32,948 bases of DNA, taken from NCBI GenBank assembly GCA_013393415.1, contig JABXHI010000076.1:1-32948 (forward strand), written 5' to 3'. Source of the DNA: Micrococcaceae bacterium. GTDB taxonomy: Bacteria; Actinomycetota; Actinomycetes; Actinomycetales; Micrococcaceae. This document shows positions 7,504-15,712 of this stretch, piece after piece. A model generated the notes under the pieces. The model searched no databases, was not told where the DNA came from, and was given only the letters and a program-made list of their open reading frames with translations. Both the position numbers and the translations under genes were made by a program. Each line of letters begins with the position of its first letter. Within the stretch, counting starts at the first letter, position 1.

Positions 7504-10500
7504 ATGATGCCCGCTAAAGATCCATTGTGGACAGCGCCGTCCGCAGGTAGTCAACTCGAAGCAACTGACGAGCTGATACAGGCCTACTTCCGTCATATCG
7601 CTCCGGCTGACCAACAAGTCCTCGGCGAGGAAGGACGCGCGGCCATGGTGCAATCGCATCTAGAGCTGGCCGTCGAAGCCGCAGGAGAACCCGAGATTGG
7701 TGTCGTACGTTCCACACGGCATGCCGTCATTCAAGTAGTGCATCCAGATATCCAGTTTCTGGTGGACTCGGTTTCGGCAGAGCTGAATAAGCTCGATGTG
7801 CCAATTTCAGTGATCGTCCACCCGATTGTGGTCGCCCAGCACTCGGAAAATGACGACAAGCTCATCGCCATCTTCGAACTGCCGGCTCACCGACCCAGAA
7901 TCTCTGGAGATCCGGCCATGCCGCTGGAACAAATCCCAGCGGCGCCCGATGGTTACCGAGCTGAATTGCAGTCATGGATCTCCATTCAGACGGGCGTGCC
8001 GCTGGATGATGAACAAATTGCTGAACTCGAAAGCGCCGTGTCTGGCGCATTGGCCGATGCTCGCGCGGCCGATAATGATTTCGAGCTACTCAAAGAAGCG
8101 GCAACCCACACTGCTGATGCGTTGCGGTCCGAAAGTCCTGAATCGACCCGGGGCGCCGAGCATGCAGCGCAATTACTCGAGTGGATGCGCGACGACAACT
8201 TTGTCTTTCTCGGGTACCGCGAGTATGAATTGGCGACCACGGCCGACGGTGAACAGTTCTTAGACGCAAATCGTGACACCGGACTTGGAGTCATGCGAGA
8301 CCGGTCCTCAACGGCCAGAGCACTGACCGCATTAGGGCAGCAGCAAATCGATAGCCCGTCGCCGCTGATCATCACGAAAACGAATTCTCGGTCGCGTGTG
8401 TACCGCAATGCGTACATGGATTTCATTGCTGCCAAGAAATACGATGACCGTGGCACCGTAGTGGGGGAGCGTCGTTTCATTGGGCTGTGGCGCCCCACGC
8501 TAGAATCCATGCCAATCGACCAGGTGCCCTATGCGCGCGAATTAGCTCAACAGGTCCGAGCCGATTCCGGTTTCGCCCCAGATTCTCACTCAGCTGCAGC
8601 ATTAGACTACGAACTCGAACGCTACCCACGCGATGAGATGCTACAGATGGAGCCCAAGGAAATCCTGGACACGATGCTGGGGATTTTATCATTGGGGCAA
8701 CGCCGTAAAACACGGCTCTTTTTGCGGCCGGATATATACGGTCGCTTCATGACCGCGATGGTATACATTCCGCGTGATCGGTATAACACCTCTGTTCGCT
8801 TGCGTATTCAAGATGTGTTGGTGCGTCACCTCAGCGCCGAATCACTGGACTACCATGTGTACCTTGATGAGTCGGTCTTAGCTCGCATGTTCTACCGCAT
8901 ACAGTTGCCACAGGACTGGCAGGGGTACGACTCGTTAGATCATCAAGATATTGAAGAAGACCTTGTGATGGCGGTGCGCTCGTGGAAAGAGGGCGTGGAT
9001 ATTCAATCGGTCACGGTGTTTGGAGAAAACTCCGGGATTGAAGCAGCCCAGGTCTGGGACGAAGCGTTTCCGCCAAACTACCGAGTGCGCTTCGAAGTTG
9101 ATGATGCGATGGAGGATATTTCTCGCTTCACCGCGCTGGATGGCAACTGCCCGGCAATCTATCTTGTCCCCAGTGAAACCGGTGCGCGCCTCAAAATCTA
9201 TTCAGCCCAAGCCATCACATTGACCACCCTGATGCCCATTCTCGGCGAGCTCGGGCTGGACGTCACCGACGAATACCCATTCCGTATAACACCGCGCAAT
9301 CGGGACAGCTATTATCTCTACGACGTAGGACTCCTTGCACGAGACGATGTCAACCTCTCCAGTGTTGGACAGCTGCTGGAAGACACCGTTGCCGCAGCCA
9401 TCGTTGGAGACATTGAAGCCGACTCCTTCAATAAGCTCGTTTTGCATCAGGGAATCGCGCCAAACTTAGTCTCAGTGCTGCGCTCCTACGGCCATTACCT
9501 ACGGCAGCTCCAAGTGCCAAACTCGCTGCAGTTCATGGCCGAGATATTGTTAGCGAACCCCGCGGTGACAGCCGGCCTGATCGAATACTTCGAGACCCGC
9601 TTCGATCCGAACCTTCCCGCCGCAGGAGAGGAACCGAATGGTGTCGCCTCGCAGGCCCGCAAGGATGCACAAGAAACCATCGTTGAGAGTCTGCTGGAAC
9701 GGATAGACCAGGTCGCAACCCTGGATGCGGACCGACTACTGCGCCAATACCTGACCGTGATTCAAGCCACCGATCGCACCAACGTGTATACGGGTCACGG
9801 CTGGCAGAGTTTCAAACTATCACCGCAGCAAATACCGTTTGCGCCACTGCCCAAACCCCTTCATGAGATTTGGGTCCACTCACCAGAAATTTCAGGTGTG
9901 CACTTCCGCTTTGGCGCGATAGCACGCGGTGGGCTGCGTTGGTCCGATCGTCGTGAAGATTTCCGCACCGAAGTGCTCTCTCTAGTCCAAACCCAGCAAA
10001 CCAAGAATGCAGTCATTGTTCCACAGGGCGCAAAAGGTGGCTTCTTCGCCCACAAGCTGCCGGACCCGGCGGTCGATCGCAACGCGTGGATGGAAGCGGG
10101 CAGGGAGGCCTACCGGACCTTCATGCGAGGTCTGCTCGACCTCACCGATAACCAAAAAATGATCGATGGTGAGCAGCACATCATCACCCGCGATCACATT
10201 ATTCGCCATGATGACACGGACTCGTACCTGGTGGTTGCCGCAGATAAGGGGACCGCAGGATTCTCTGACACAGCCAACGAGATTGCAGCTGAATATGATC
10301 ATTGGTTGGGGGATGCATATGCCTCCGGTGGGTCCGTCGGTTACGACCACAAGGAAATGGGTATCACTGCCCGGGGTGCGTGGGAATCCGTCAAGTCGCA
10401 CTTTGGCACACTCGGCAAAGACGTTTCAGCTGAACCGTTTACGGTTGTGGGCATCGGTGACATGTCCGGTGACGTCTTCGGTAACGGCATGCGCCGCTCA

Positions 10501-12366
10501 CGTCATACCAAACTGCTGGCAGCATTCAACCACCTGCATATTTTCATTGATCCGGATCCCGATCCGGAAAGTTCCTTTGAAGAACGTGAACGTCTCTACT
10601 TCACGCCGCGGTCTACGTGGCAAGACTATGATGCTGACCTGATCTCAGCAGGCGGTGGAGTCTTTAAACGCTCTGCGCGCTCCGTGGAGATCACCGAGCA
10701 AATGCGCACAGCGTTCAATATCGAAGCCGACGTGACTCAGATGACGCCCAATGAGCTCATCAAGGCAGTGCTGCTAGCCCCCGTAGACCTGCTTTACAAC
10801 GGCGGGATCGGAACGTATATCAAGTCATCTGAAGAAACTCACGACGAGGTGGGGGATCGGGCGAACGACCCGATTCGCGTGGATGGCGATCAACTGCGGG
10901 CAAAAGTTGTCGGTGAAGGCGGAAACCTTGGCGCCACCCAGTCCGGTCGTATAGAGGCAGCTCGCAATGGCGTGCTCCTCAATATGGATGCAATCGACAA
11001 CTCTGGTGGCGTGGATGCCTCAGATAATGAAGTCAACATCAAAATCCTGATTGACACCATGCTGGCCGAAGGCGTCATCGAACCAGAAGAACGTACCGAC
11101 TTGTTACTGTCCATGACGGACGAGGTTGCAGAACTCGTCCTATCGACGAACGTGGCCCAAAACGCGTTGTTGCGACTCGAAGAGGGCCTCGAAGACGACT
11201 GGACGCCTACCCTGATCCGACATACGGCCTGGTTAGAAGAACATGCTGGATTGGACAGAGCACAAGAATCCATCCCAACCGAAGAGGAGATTCGAGAGCG
11301 CATTCGACACGGTGAAGGGTTCGTCACCCCAGAACTGGCCGTCTTAGCGTCCTACACCAAGATTCAACTCATGCACGACATCTTGGCCTCACCATTGGTT
11401 GAGGATGAGTGGTTCGACAAGTGGCTCTACGCATACTTTCCGAAAACGTTGCAACAACGCGCGGGCAGTACGGTACTGCGCCACCCGTTGGCCAACGAAA
11501 TCACCGCGATGCTCATCGCGAATCATGTGGTTGATACCGGGGGTATTACGTCCGTATTTAGGGCACAAGAAGAGACCGGTGCCGATGTTCACACCGTCGT
11601 GGAATCATTTTTGACTGCACAAGAGGTCTACGGTCTCAACGAATACCGTCGCGAACTTGATACGTTACCGCGGTCAATGGATGCCGAGATTCGCTGGCAA
11701 TCAGGCTATGGACTGCGTCGCTTAACCGATCGGCTCACTCGCTGGATTATTCACCACCAGCGCGCAGACCTGAGCATGGACCAGCGTATCAGCGCCTATC
11801 AAGACCAAGTCCGATTACTGCTTCCAAAAATTACCGAACTGTTTATCGGTGACACGCAGAAGCGATACGAAACGGATCGTGACCATCTGATTGAGGCGGG
11901 GTTCCCACAACAATTGGCGGCCCGAACAGCGCGCATCTTCGAGGCATATTCGCTGCTGGACATTGTAGAGCTATCGTCACGCATCGACGTAGACCCACAA
12001 CGAGTGGTCGGTGTATTCTTTGCGCTGCATAATGAGTTTGGGGTGAGCAACCTGTTGCATCTCATCACCGGACTGCCACGCCGCACACGCTGGGAATCGC
12101 TGTCACGAGTCTCCATGCGCGAGGACCTGTACTCGTGGTTGACAGAACTCACCGGAGAAGTAGTACTAACCGAAGGTACCGAACAACTCGATGCTGTCGA
12201 AGCAATCGATCACTGGGAATCGGACCATCTGCGCCGTGTGGCGCGCGTGAGAAGTTTCCTCGAAGAGCTGTCCGAACAGCTGAACGAACAAGACACCGAC
12301 AACGGTTATACCGATTTGTCGATGCTGACCGTTGTACTTCGACGGCTGCGTACGCTGATCTTGTAA
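7504..12366 (+). CDS. gdh: NAD-specific glutamate dehydrogenase, large (180 kDa) type
   Basis: The enzyme interconverts glutamate and 2-oxoglutarate plus ammonia with NAD, and in actinobacteria is mainly catabolic. The 1620 residues match the L-GDH180 class, usually about 1550-1650. A long N-terminal ACT-like regulatory region comes first. The catalytic core contains ARGGLRWSDRREDFRTE (about 807-823) and the substrate-lysine region VPQGAKGGFF (about 838-847). The nucleotide-binding region includes GIGDMSGDVFGNG (about 984-996) and NLGATQSGRIEAARNG, and a helical C-terminal domain ends the protein. The open frame extends to 7426, but ATG 7504 or 7507 with a nearby AGAAAG is the better start. 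In mycobacteria this enzyme class is controlled by the FHA protein GarA; no garA is seen here. It lies just upstream of pdtaS. Confidence 0.95.
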   Translation: MMPAKDPLWTAPSAGSQLEATDELIQAYFRHIAPADQQVLGEEGRAAMVQSHLELAVEAAGEPEIGVVRSTRHAVIQVVHPDIQFLVDSVSAELNKLDVPISVIVHPIVVAQHSENDDKLIAIFELPAHRPRISGDPAMPLEQIPAAPDGYRAELQSWISIQTGVPLDDEQIAELESAVSGALADARAADNDFELLKEAATHTADALRSESPESTRGAEHAAQLLEWMRDDNFVFLGYREYELATTADGEQFLDANRDTGLGVMRDRSSTARALTALGQQQIDSPSPLIITKTNSRSRVYRNAYMDFIAAKKYDDRGTVVGERRFIGLWRPTLESMPIDQVPYARELAQQVRADSGFAPDSHSAAALDYELERYPRDEMLQMEPKEILDTMLGILSLGQRRKTRLFLRPDIYGRFMTAMVYIPRDRYNTSVRLRIQDVLVRHLSAESLDYHVYLDESVLARMFYRIQLPQDWQGYDSLDHQDIEEDLVMAVRSWKEGVDIQSVTVFGENSGIEAAQVWDEAFPPNYRVRFEVDDAMEDISRFTALDGNCPAIYLVPSETGARLKIYSAQAITLTTLMPILGELGLDVTDEYPFRITPRNRDSYYLYDVGLLARDDVNLSSVGQLLEDTVAAAIVGDIEADSFNKLVLHQGIAPNLVSVLRSYGHYLRQLQVPNSLQFMAEILLANPAVTAGLIEYFETRFDPNLPAAGEEPNGVASQARKDAQETIVESLLERIDQVATLDADRLLRQYLTVIQATDRTNVYTGHGWQSFKLSPQQIPFAPLPKPLHEIWVHSPEISGVHFRFGAIARGGLRWSDRREDFRTEVLSLVQTQQTKNAVIVPQGAKGGFFAHKLPDPAVDRNAWMEAGREAYRTFMRGLLDLTDNQKMIDGEQHIITRDHIIRHDDTDSYLVVAADKGTAGFSDTANEIAAEYDHWLGDAYASGGSVGYDHKEMGITARGAWESVKSHFGTLGKDVSAEPFTVVGIGDMSGDVFGNGMRRSRHTKLLAAFNHLHIFIDPDPDPESSFEERERLYFTPRSTWQDYDADLISAGGGVFKRSARSVEITEQMRTAFNIEADVTQMTPNELIKAVLLAPVDLLYNGGIGTYIKSSEETHDEVGDRANDPIRVDGDQLRAKVVGEGGNLGATQSGRIEAARNGVLLNMDAIDNSGGVDASDNEVNIKILIDTMLAEGVIEPEERTDLLLSMTDEVAELVLSTNVAQNALLRLEEGLEDDWTPTLIRHTAWLEEHAGLDRAQESIPTEEEIRERIRHGEGFVTPELAVLASYTKIQLMHDILASPLVEDEWFDKWLYAYFPKTLQQRAGSTVLRHPLANEITAMLIANHVVDTGGITSVFRAQEETGADVHTVVESFLTAQEVYGLNEYRRELDTLPRSMDAEIRWQSGYGLRRLTDRLTRWIIHHQRADLSMDQRISAYQDQVRLLLPKITELFIGDTQKRYETDRDHLIEAGFPQQLAARTARIFEAYSLLDIVELSSRIDVDPQRVVGVFFALHNEFGVSNLLHLITGLPRRTRWESLSRVSMREDLYSWLTELTGEVVLTEGTEQLDAVEAIDHWESDHLRRVARVRSFLEELSEQLNEQDTDNGYTDLSMLTVVLRRLRTLIL

Positions 12367-12378
12367 ACACGACATAGC

Positions 12379-12414
12379 TTCGTAAAACCCGGGGGACGAG
12401 ACTACGCTACTATC
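12379..12414 (+). promoter_or_regulatory. Putative leaderless promoter of pdtaS
   Basis: TACGCT (12403-12408) fits the actinobacterial TAnnnT -10 and lies six bases before ATG 12415, so transcription would start at or next to the A of the start codon. TTCGTA (12379-12384) is an 18-bp-spaced -35 candidate. No Shine-Dalgarno is visible before the ATG. The -10 sits inside an inverted repeat (12388-12435). Confidence 0.5.
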
Positions 12415-12435
12415 ATGCGCACCTCGTCTCCCGGG
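12388..12435. repeat. 13-bp inverted repeat enclosing pdtaS -10 and start codon
   Basis: CCCGGGGGACGAG (12388-12400) pairs with CTCGTCTCCCGGG (12423-12435), giving 12 Watson-Crick pairs and one G-U, with a 22-nt loop that contains the -10 and the ATG. No T-tract follows, so it is not a normal terminator of gdh. It could be an operator, or an RNA hairpin that presents or hides the start on read-through transcripts from gdh. Confidence 0.65.
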
Positions 12436-13893
12436 TCTTCTCATTCCCAAGCACATCTCCAACGACTCGAGCTCATTTCCAGCGAATGGCAAATCGCCGC
12501 TGATCTGTCCTTCTGTGACCTCGTGCTCTGGTACGCGGAAGACGACACCTTTCTGGCGCACGATCAGGCTCGCCCGGTCACGGCGCAAACCACATTGCCG
12601 CAGGACCTCACGGGTACCCGACCACCAGAAAATCTGCAGCCCTTGCTCGCTCACGTCGTTGCGAACCAACAACCGGTCGGTGCGGGTGAGGACTACCCCG
12701 TGGGACCACCTGGGGTTTCAGCCTGGCCCGTCGTGTGGAAAAACGACACCATTGCCGTGATCACTGTGCACCAGAACCTCGTCTCCCAGCGGCACGCGTC
12801 ACGGTTAGAAGAGGTCTACCGGCAATCGGCCTATGACCTGTTCGTGATGATCGCCAACGGTATATGGCCTGCTGAAAATTCGAAGGCATCATCGACGAGT
12901 CACGGAAATCCCCGGGTCGGTGACGGACTTGTGCGCATTGATGCACATGGTCTCGTCTCCTATGCTTCCCCTAACGCCACCTCCGCCTTCAGAAAGCTCG
13001 GAGTGCGGGAGGCCGTGGATGGGCGCCAACTTTCTCGAATGGTGACCAATCAGCTGGATCAGGGCATACCCATTGATGAATCCATGCCCACGGTACTTTT
13101 TGGCAGATACTCGGCTCGTGTCGATATCGAGACACGAAAAGTCGTCTTATCTGCACGTTCGATTCCACTCATCGATGGCAGTGGGGAACATTTCGCTGCG
13201 CTGGTGCTGCTGCGCGACATTACAGAAATTCGTCGACGTGATGAGCAGCTGATCAGTAAAGATGCCACGATCCGCGAGATCCATCACCGTGTTAAAAATA
13301 ATCTACAAACTGTTGGTTCGTTGTTACGGATGCAATCACGACGCATGACCTCCGATGGTGCCCGCCAAGCGTTATTACAGGCGATGTCTCGGGTTGATGC
13401 CATCGCGTTGGTCCATGAAACGCTATCTCAAACGATGGATGCCACGGTGGATATGGACGACCTGCTCAACCGACAGTTCAGGATGGCAGTCGATATTGCC
13501 GCCGAAGGTCGAGCGGTGACCACCACGATTGACGGCAGCTTCGGAGCCCTCCCGGGACACTTGGCCACACCGCTTGCGCTGGTCGTCAATGAGTTGGCAA
13601 CGAATGCGGTCGAGCATGGGACCAGTGCTACTGGCGGCAACGTGGACTTGAGCGTTAAAAGACTGCAACGGCCTGGCCACTTCCATCCTTATGTGCAAGT
13701 GGAAGTGGTAGACGAAGGAGTCGTTGATGCGCCCGATGCAATCACTACCATCGGGAGTGGTCTCGGCACTCAAATCATTCGAACCCTGGTGGAGTCTGAT
13801 TTACGAGGCACAATCAGGTGGCACCGACAGAGATTTGATCAGCACGGGGCCGTTGGAACACGGGCTGTGGTGCTCATTCCGCTAGACCATTAA
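12415..13893 (+). CDS. pdtaS: Sensor histidine kinase, PdtaS type (HisKA_2)
   Basis: This is a soluble two-component sensor kinase of 492 residues with no membrane segment. The N-terminal GAF-like domain spans about 1-145 and a PAS domain about 165-282. The HisKA_2 dimerisation box is REIHHRVKNNLQT, with the phosphoacceptor at H290/H291. The HATPase domain shows an N-box NELATNAVEHG (from N392) and a glycine box GSGLGTQII near 447. Mycobacterial PdtaS phosphorylates the RNA-binding antiterminator PdtaR; no pdtaR is present in this window. The convergent neighbour is whiB1, as in Mycobacterium tuberculosis where pdtaS and whiB1 are adjacent, which supports the assignment. The start is unusual in apparently being leaderless and lying in the loop of an inverted repeat. 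Confidence 0.92.
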   Translation: MRTSSPGSSHSQAHLQRLELISSEWQIAADLSFCDLVLWYAEDDTFLAHDQARPVTAQTTLPQDLTGTRPPENLQPLLAHVVANQQPVGAGEDYPVGPPGVSAWPVVWKNDTIAVITVHQNLVSQRHASRLEEVYRQSAYDLFVMIANGIWPAENSKASSTSHGNPRVGDGLVRIDAHGLVSYASPNATSAFRKLGVREAVDGRQLSRMVTNQLDQGIPIDESMPTVLFGRYSARVDIETRKVVLSARSIPLIDGSGEHFAALVLLRDITEIRRRDEQLISKDATIREIHHRVKNNLQTVGSLLRMQSRRMTSDGARQALLQAMSRVDAIALVHETLSQTMDATVDMDDLLNRQFRMAVDIAAEGRAVTTTIDGSFGALPGHLATPLALVVNELATNAVEHGTSATGGNVDLSVKRLQRPGHFHPYVQVEVVDEGVVDAPDAITTIGSGLGTQIIRTLVESDLRGTIRWHRQRFDQHGAVGTRAVVLIPLDH

Positions 13894-13923
13894 ACGAAAT
13901 CCACGTCCCTCGTCCACGAAATG

Positions 13924-13958
13924 AAAATGGTGTTGCACACATGTGCAACACCATTTTT
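13924..13958. terminator. Bidirectional terminator between pdtaS and whiB1
   Basis: AAAATGGTGTTGCACA (13924-13939) and TGTGCAACACCATTTT (13942-13957) are perfectly complementary over 16 bp around a 2-nt centre. There is an A-run on the left and a T-run on the right (13954-13958), so it can terminate transcripts from both convergent genes. Confidence 0.92.
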
Positions 13959-13975
13959 CGAGGGCTAATGTAGCA

Positions 13976-14224
13976 TTACGATGCGCGACGCGCCCGAGCC
14001 TTACGACGTTTGAGCGCACGACGTTCATCTTCGCTCATGCCGCCCCATACACCGGAATCTTGTCCGCTATCAATGGCCCACTGCAGACAGACCTCCTGCA
14101 CAGGGCATGTTCGGCAAATTGCTTTCGCTTCTTCGATCTGCAGTAGTGCAGGTCCGGTATTACCAACCGGGAAGAAGAGTTCTGGATCCTTGTCCAGGCA
14201 GGCTGCGCGGCTGCGCCAATCCAT
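13976..14224 (-). CDS. whiB1: WhiB1-type iron-sulfur transcription factor
   Basis: WhiB1 is a 4Fe-4S nitric-oxide-responsive regulator that works with the primary sigma factor; it is essential in mycobacteria. The 82-residue sequence begins MDWRSRAACLDKDPELFFPVG and has the four cluster cysteines C9, C37, C40 and C46 (CRTCP...VC), the GVWGG turn (58-62) and a basic DNA-binding tail (RRALKRRKARARRAS). This matches the length and cysteine numbering of M. tuberculosis WhiB1. The start at 14224 is preceded by GGGAG. It is separated from convergent pdtaS by a perfect terminator, and a 340-bp gene-free region lies upstream. Confidence 0.95.
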   Translation of the reverse strand: MDWRSRAACLDKDPELFFPVGNTGPALLQIEEAKAICRTCPVQEVCLQWAIDSGQDSGVWGGMSEDERRALKRRKARARRAS

Positions 14225-14564
14225 GTGATCGCTCCCTAAGAAAACGCTTATCAGCGTAAATAAAAAACTTGGTTACTCACCAGTAGTTCCAAACGTTCGG
14301 CATATCGCAACGACGTGAGGTGTCTCCGAATGACAAAGTAACTACTGATCCTTGTTAATGTGTTATGTACCAGCTTTTCATGGAGTGTGCACCTGTTCAA
14401 GAGGTTTCTAAGGAAAATTTGCAAAAACAACGAGTCGTTAATCACACTCCAGAGCATTCGTCCAACCAAGTGACGCAGCCGTCACAATTCCAAGGCTGCT
14501 ATGAAGCTACGCTGGAATAGTACATCGATCGTTGGACATTCTCTATTCATCACGGAGTTACTTC
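14225..14564. promoter_or_regulatory. 340-bp gene-free region between whiB1 and membrane gene
   Basis: This region carries the divergent upstream sequences of whiB1 (minus) and the membrane gene at 14565 (plus). Inverted repeats I can see are ACGCT/AGCGT (14244-14257, whiB1 leader), CAGTAGTT/AACTACTG (14281-14288 with 14340-14347) and GTGACG-CAGC-CGTCAC (14470-14485). A weaker pair ATTCCA/TGGAAT also occurs near 14487-14518. I could not assign a confident promoter. CGGAG at 14552-14556 is the ribosome-binding site of the plus-strand gene. Confidence 0.45.
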
Positions 14565-14975
14565 ATGCCCCAGACATCGCAGAGCGCCAGACCATCACCG
14601 GTAGTGTTCCTTGTGGCTGCCGTCGTGGCCGGCCAAGCCATTGCACTTATTGTGAATGCTATCTTGACGTTCATCGACCCGAACTCCCAGGAGTTACCGG
14701 GTGTAGCAATATTCTTTCTGGGGTTTCTGTACGTGCTGGGTGCAATATGGCTCTTTGCCGCCGCCCGTGGGGTCTATCAAGGCAAAGCGTGGCCTCGCGG
14801 CGCGCTGGTCGTTGCTGAGGTGCTAGCAGTGATTGTGTCGTTCACGTTTTTTCAGTTGGGCGATGTCGTGCTGGGGGCGTCTCTGTTGATCTCAGGAGGT
14901 ATCGTGTTGATCGGACTGTTCACTCCGGCGCTGAACGGACATCTTGTCCAGCGCCGAAGTCGTGAACAGGACTAA
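14565..14975 (+). CDS. Small four-helix membrane protein, unknown
   Basis: This 136-residue protein is almost wholly hydrophobic, with four predicted membrane helices: VVFLVAAVVAGQAIALIVNAIL, VAIFFLGFLYVLGAIWLFAAA, ALVVAEVLAVIVSFTFFQL and VVLGASLLISGGIVLIGLF. The tail QRRSREQD is charged. The function is not recognised. ATG 14565 with CGGAG eight bases upstream is preferred over the longer TTG-initiated frame at 14532, which has no ribosome-binding site. The stop overlaps the stop of the convergent DUF1844 gene by 4 nt (CTAA), with no terminator between them. Confidence 0.75.
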   Translation: MPQTSQSARPSPVVFLVAAVVAGQAIALIVNAILTFIDPNSQELPGVAIFFLGFLYVLGAIWLFAAARGVYQGKAWPRGALVVAEVLAVIVSFTFFQLGDVVLGASLLISGGIVLIGLFTPALNGHLVQRRSREQD

Positions 14976-15358
14976 TTGACTGGCCCGGTATATTTCTCGC
15001 CTGGGCCCTGCCCCGGTGGGTCTGGCACGACGGACTCGTCGCGGAATGCTAGCTGAAGTGAGCGCAGGCCATCCCGTAGTGGCGCTGCGTGGGCGGAGCC
15101 CATATCCGGTGCACCAGCGACGATCAAGCCGGCGAGAGCAGTGATGATCTTGCGTGCTTCGTCAAGGTCGATGTGGTCGCGGGCATTGGGCATATCGCCC
15201 AAACCGACTTTGACGGCTGCTGCAGTCATCAGGTGTACAGCAGTCGTTGAAATAACTTCAGCTGCGGGGACTTCGTGGATTTGACGAACTTGGTTCTCAA
15301 CATCGTTCAATCCGAATTCATAAACGCCATCTTGTGCGTGATCATGTGGTTCAGTCAT
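14972..15358 (-). CDS. DUF1844 domain protein
   Basis: This 128-residue protein matches the DUF1844 family. The core reads PAAEVISTTAVHLMTAAAVKVGLG...HIDLDEARKIITALAGLIVAGAP, and the C-terminus PGQGPGEKYTGPVN is characteristic of actinobacterial members. The function is unknown; it is probably a small helical cytoplasmic protein. ATG 15358 is chosen because the family starts near MTEP; the longer frame to 15406 would need TTG without a ribosome-binding site. DUF1844 genes commonly lie immediately upstream of and divergent from infC in actinobacteria, as here, which makes a translation-related role possible but unproven. Confidence 0.88.
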   Translation of the reverse strand: MTEPHDHAQDGVYEFGLNDVENQVRQIHEVPAAEVISTTAVHLMTAAAVKVGLGDMPNARDHIDLDEARKIITALAGLIVAGAPDMGSAHAAPLRDGLRSLQLAFRDESVVPDPPGQGPGEKYTGPVN

Positions 15359-15712
15359 AGCTCTAAGCTTGGCATAACTCCCAGATGTAAAATGCCGTTC
15401 GACCAATTTTTCGTGCTGAGAGTAGCGCGACCAGCCTCAATGACGAATTGTGTTTAGTTTGAGATCTTGGTAGTGTTGGCAGGCGAATGACAAGTGGAGT
15501 GAACCTCCCACCCGCCGACGGACTGACTGTTTAGTTATCGGGTTGCCCAAGCGGAAACTTGCAGAAGTTTTTGTTTGAAGAACTGTGCGAATTGATTCGC
15601 AACTGTTTGAGCCTCCACTGTCTTCACAGGGAGGTATTTTTTATGCCTTGCTGTGAGTGCTAGCCATGGGAGTTGGCGAACACCAACACCAACCTACACA
15701 AGGAGATATCTC
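15359..15712 (+). promoter_or_regulatory. infC upstream region and structured leader
   Basis: This 354-bp gene-free stretch contains the DUF1844 upstream region and the infC leader. It includes a possible 15-codon leader ORF (15487-15534, MTSGVNLPPADGLTV), a local hairpin (GTGGAG 15494-15499 with CTCCCAC near 15505-15511) and a tight hairpin TGCGAA/TTCGCA (15586-15601). It ends in an intrinsic-terminator-like stem (15612-15642). The segments of the early hairpin are complementary to both arms of that terminator, so switching between termination and read-through is possible. The promoter itself was not identified. Confidence 0.5.
15612..15642 (+). terminator. Attenuator-like terminator before infC
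   Basis: CCTCC-A-CTG (15612-15620) pairs with CAG-GGAGG (15627-15634) around TCTTCA with one bulged A, followed by TATTTTTT (T-run 15637-15642). It lies about 70 nt upstream of the infC start, so it is more likely an attenuator than the end of another gene, because the preceding gene runs the other way. Confidence 0.65.

Noticed and set aside
7986..8510. 174-residue minus-strand frame inside gdh
   Set aside because: Serine-rich antisense shadow of a clearly conserved coding frame.
12166..12672. 168-residue minus-strand frame over the gdh-pdtaS junction
   Set aside because: Crosses the ends of two well-supported genes; no motif and no ribosome-binding site.
14470..14485. CRP/GlxR-type site upstream of the membrane gene
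   Set aside because: The half-sites GTGA and TCAC are 8 bp apart, not the 6 bp that CRP-family sites need.
15653..15712. Extended infC start at GTG 15653
   Set aside because: The ribosome-binding site and family N-terminus point to ATT 15713; the extra residues are not IF3-like.
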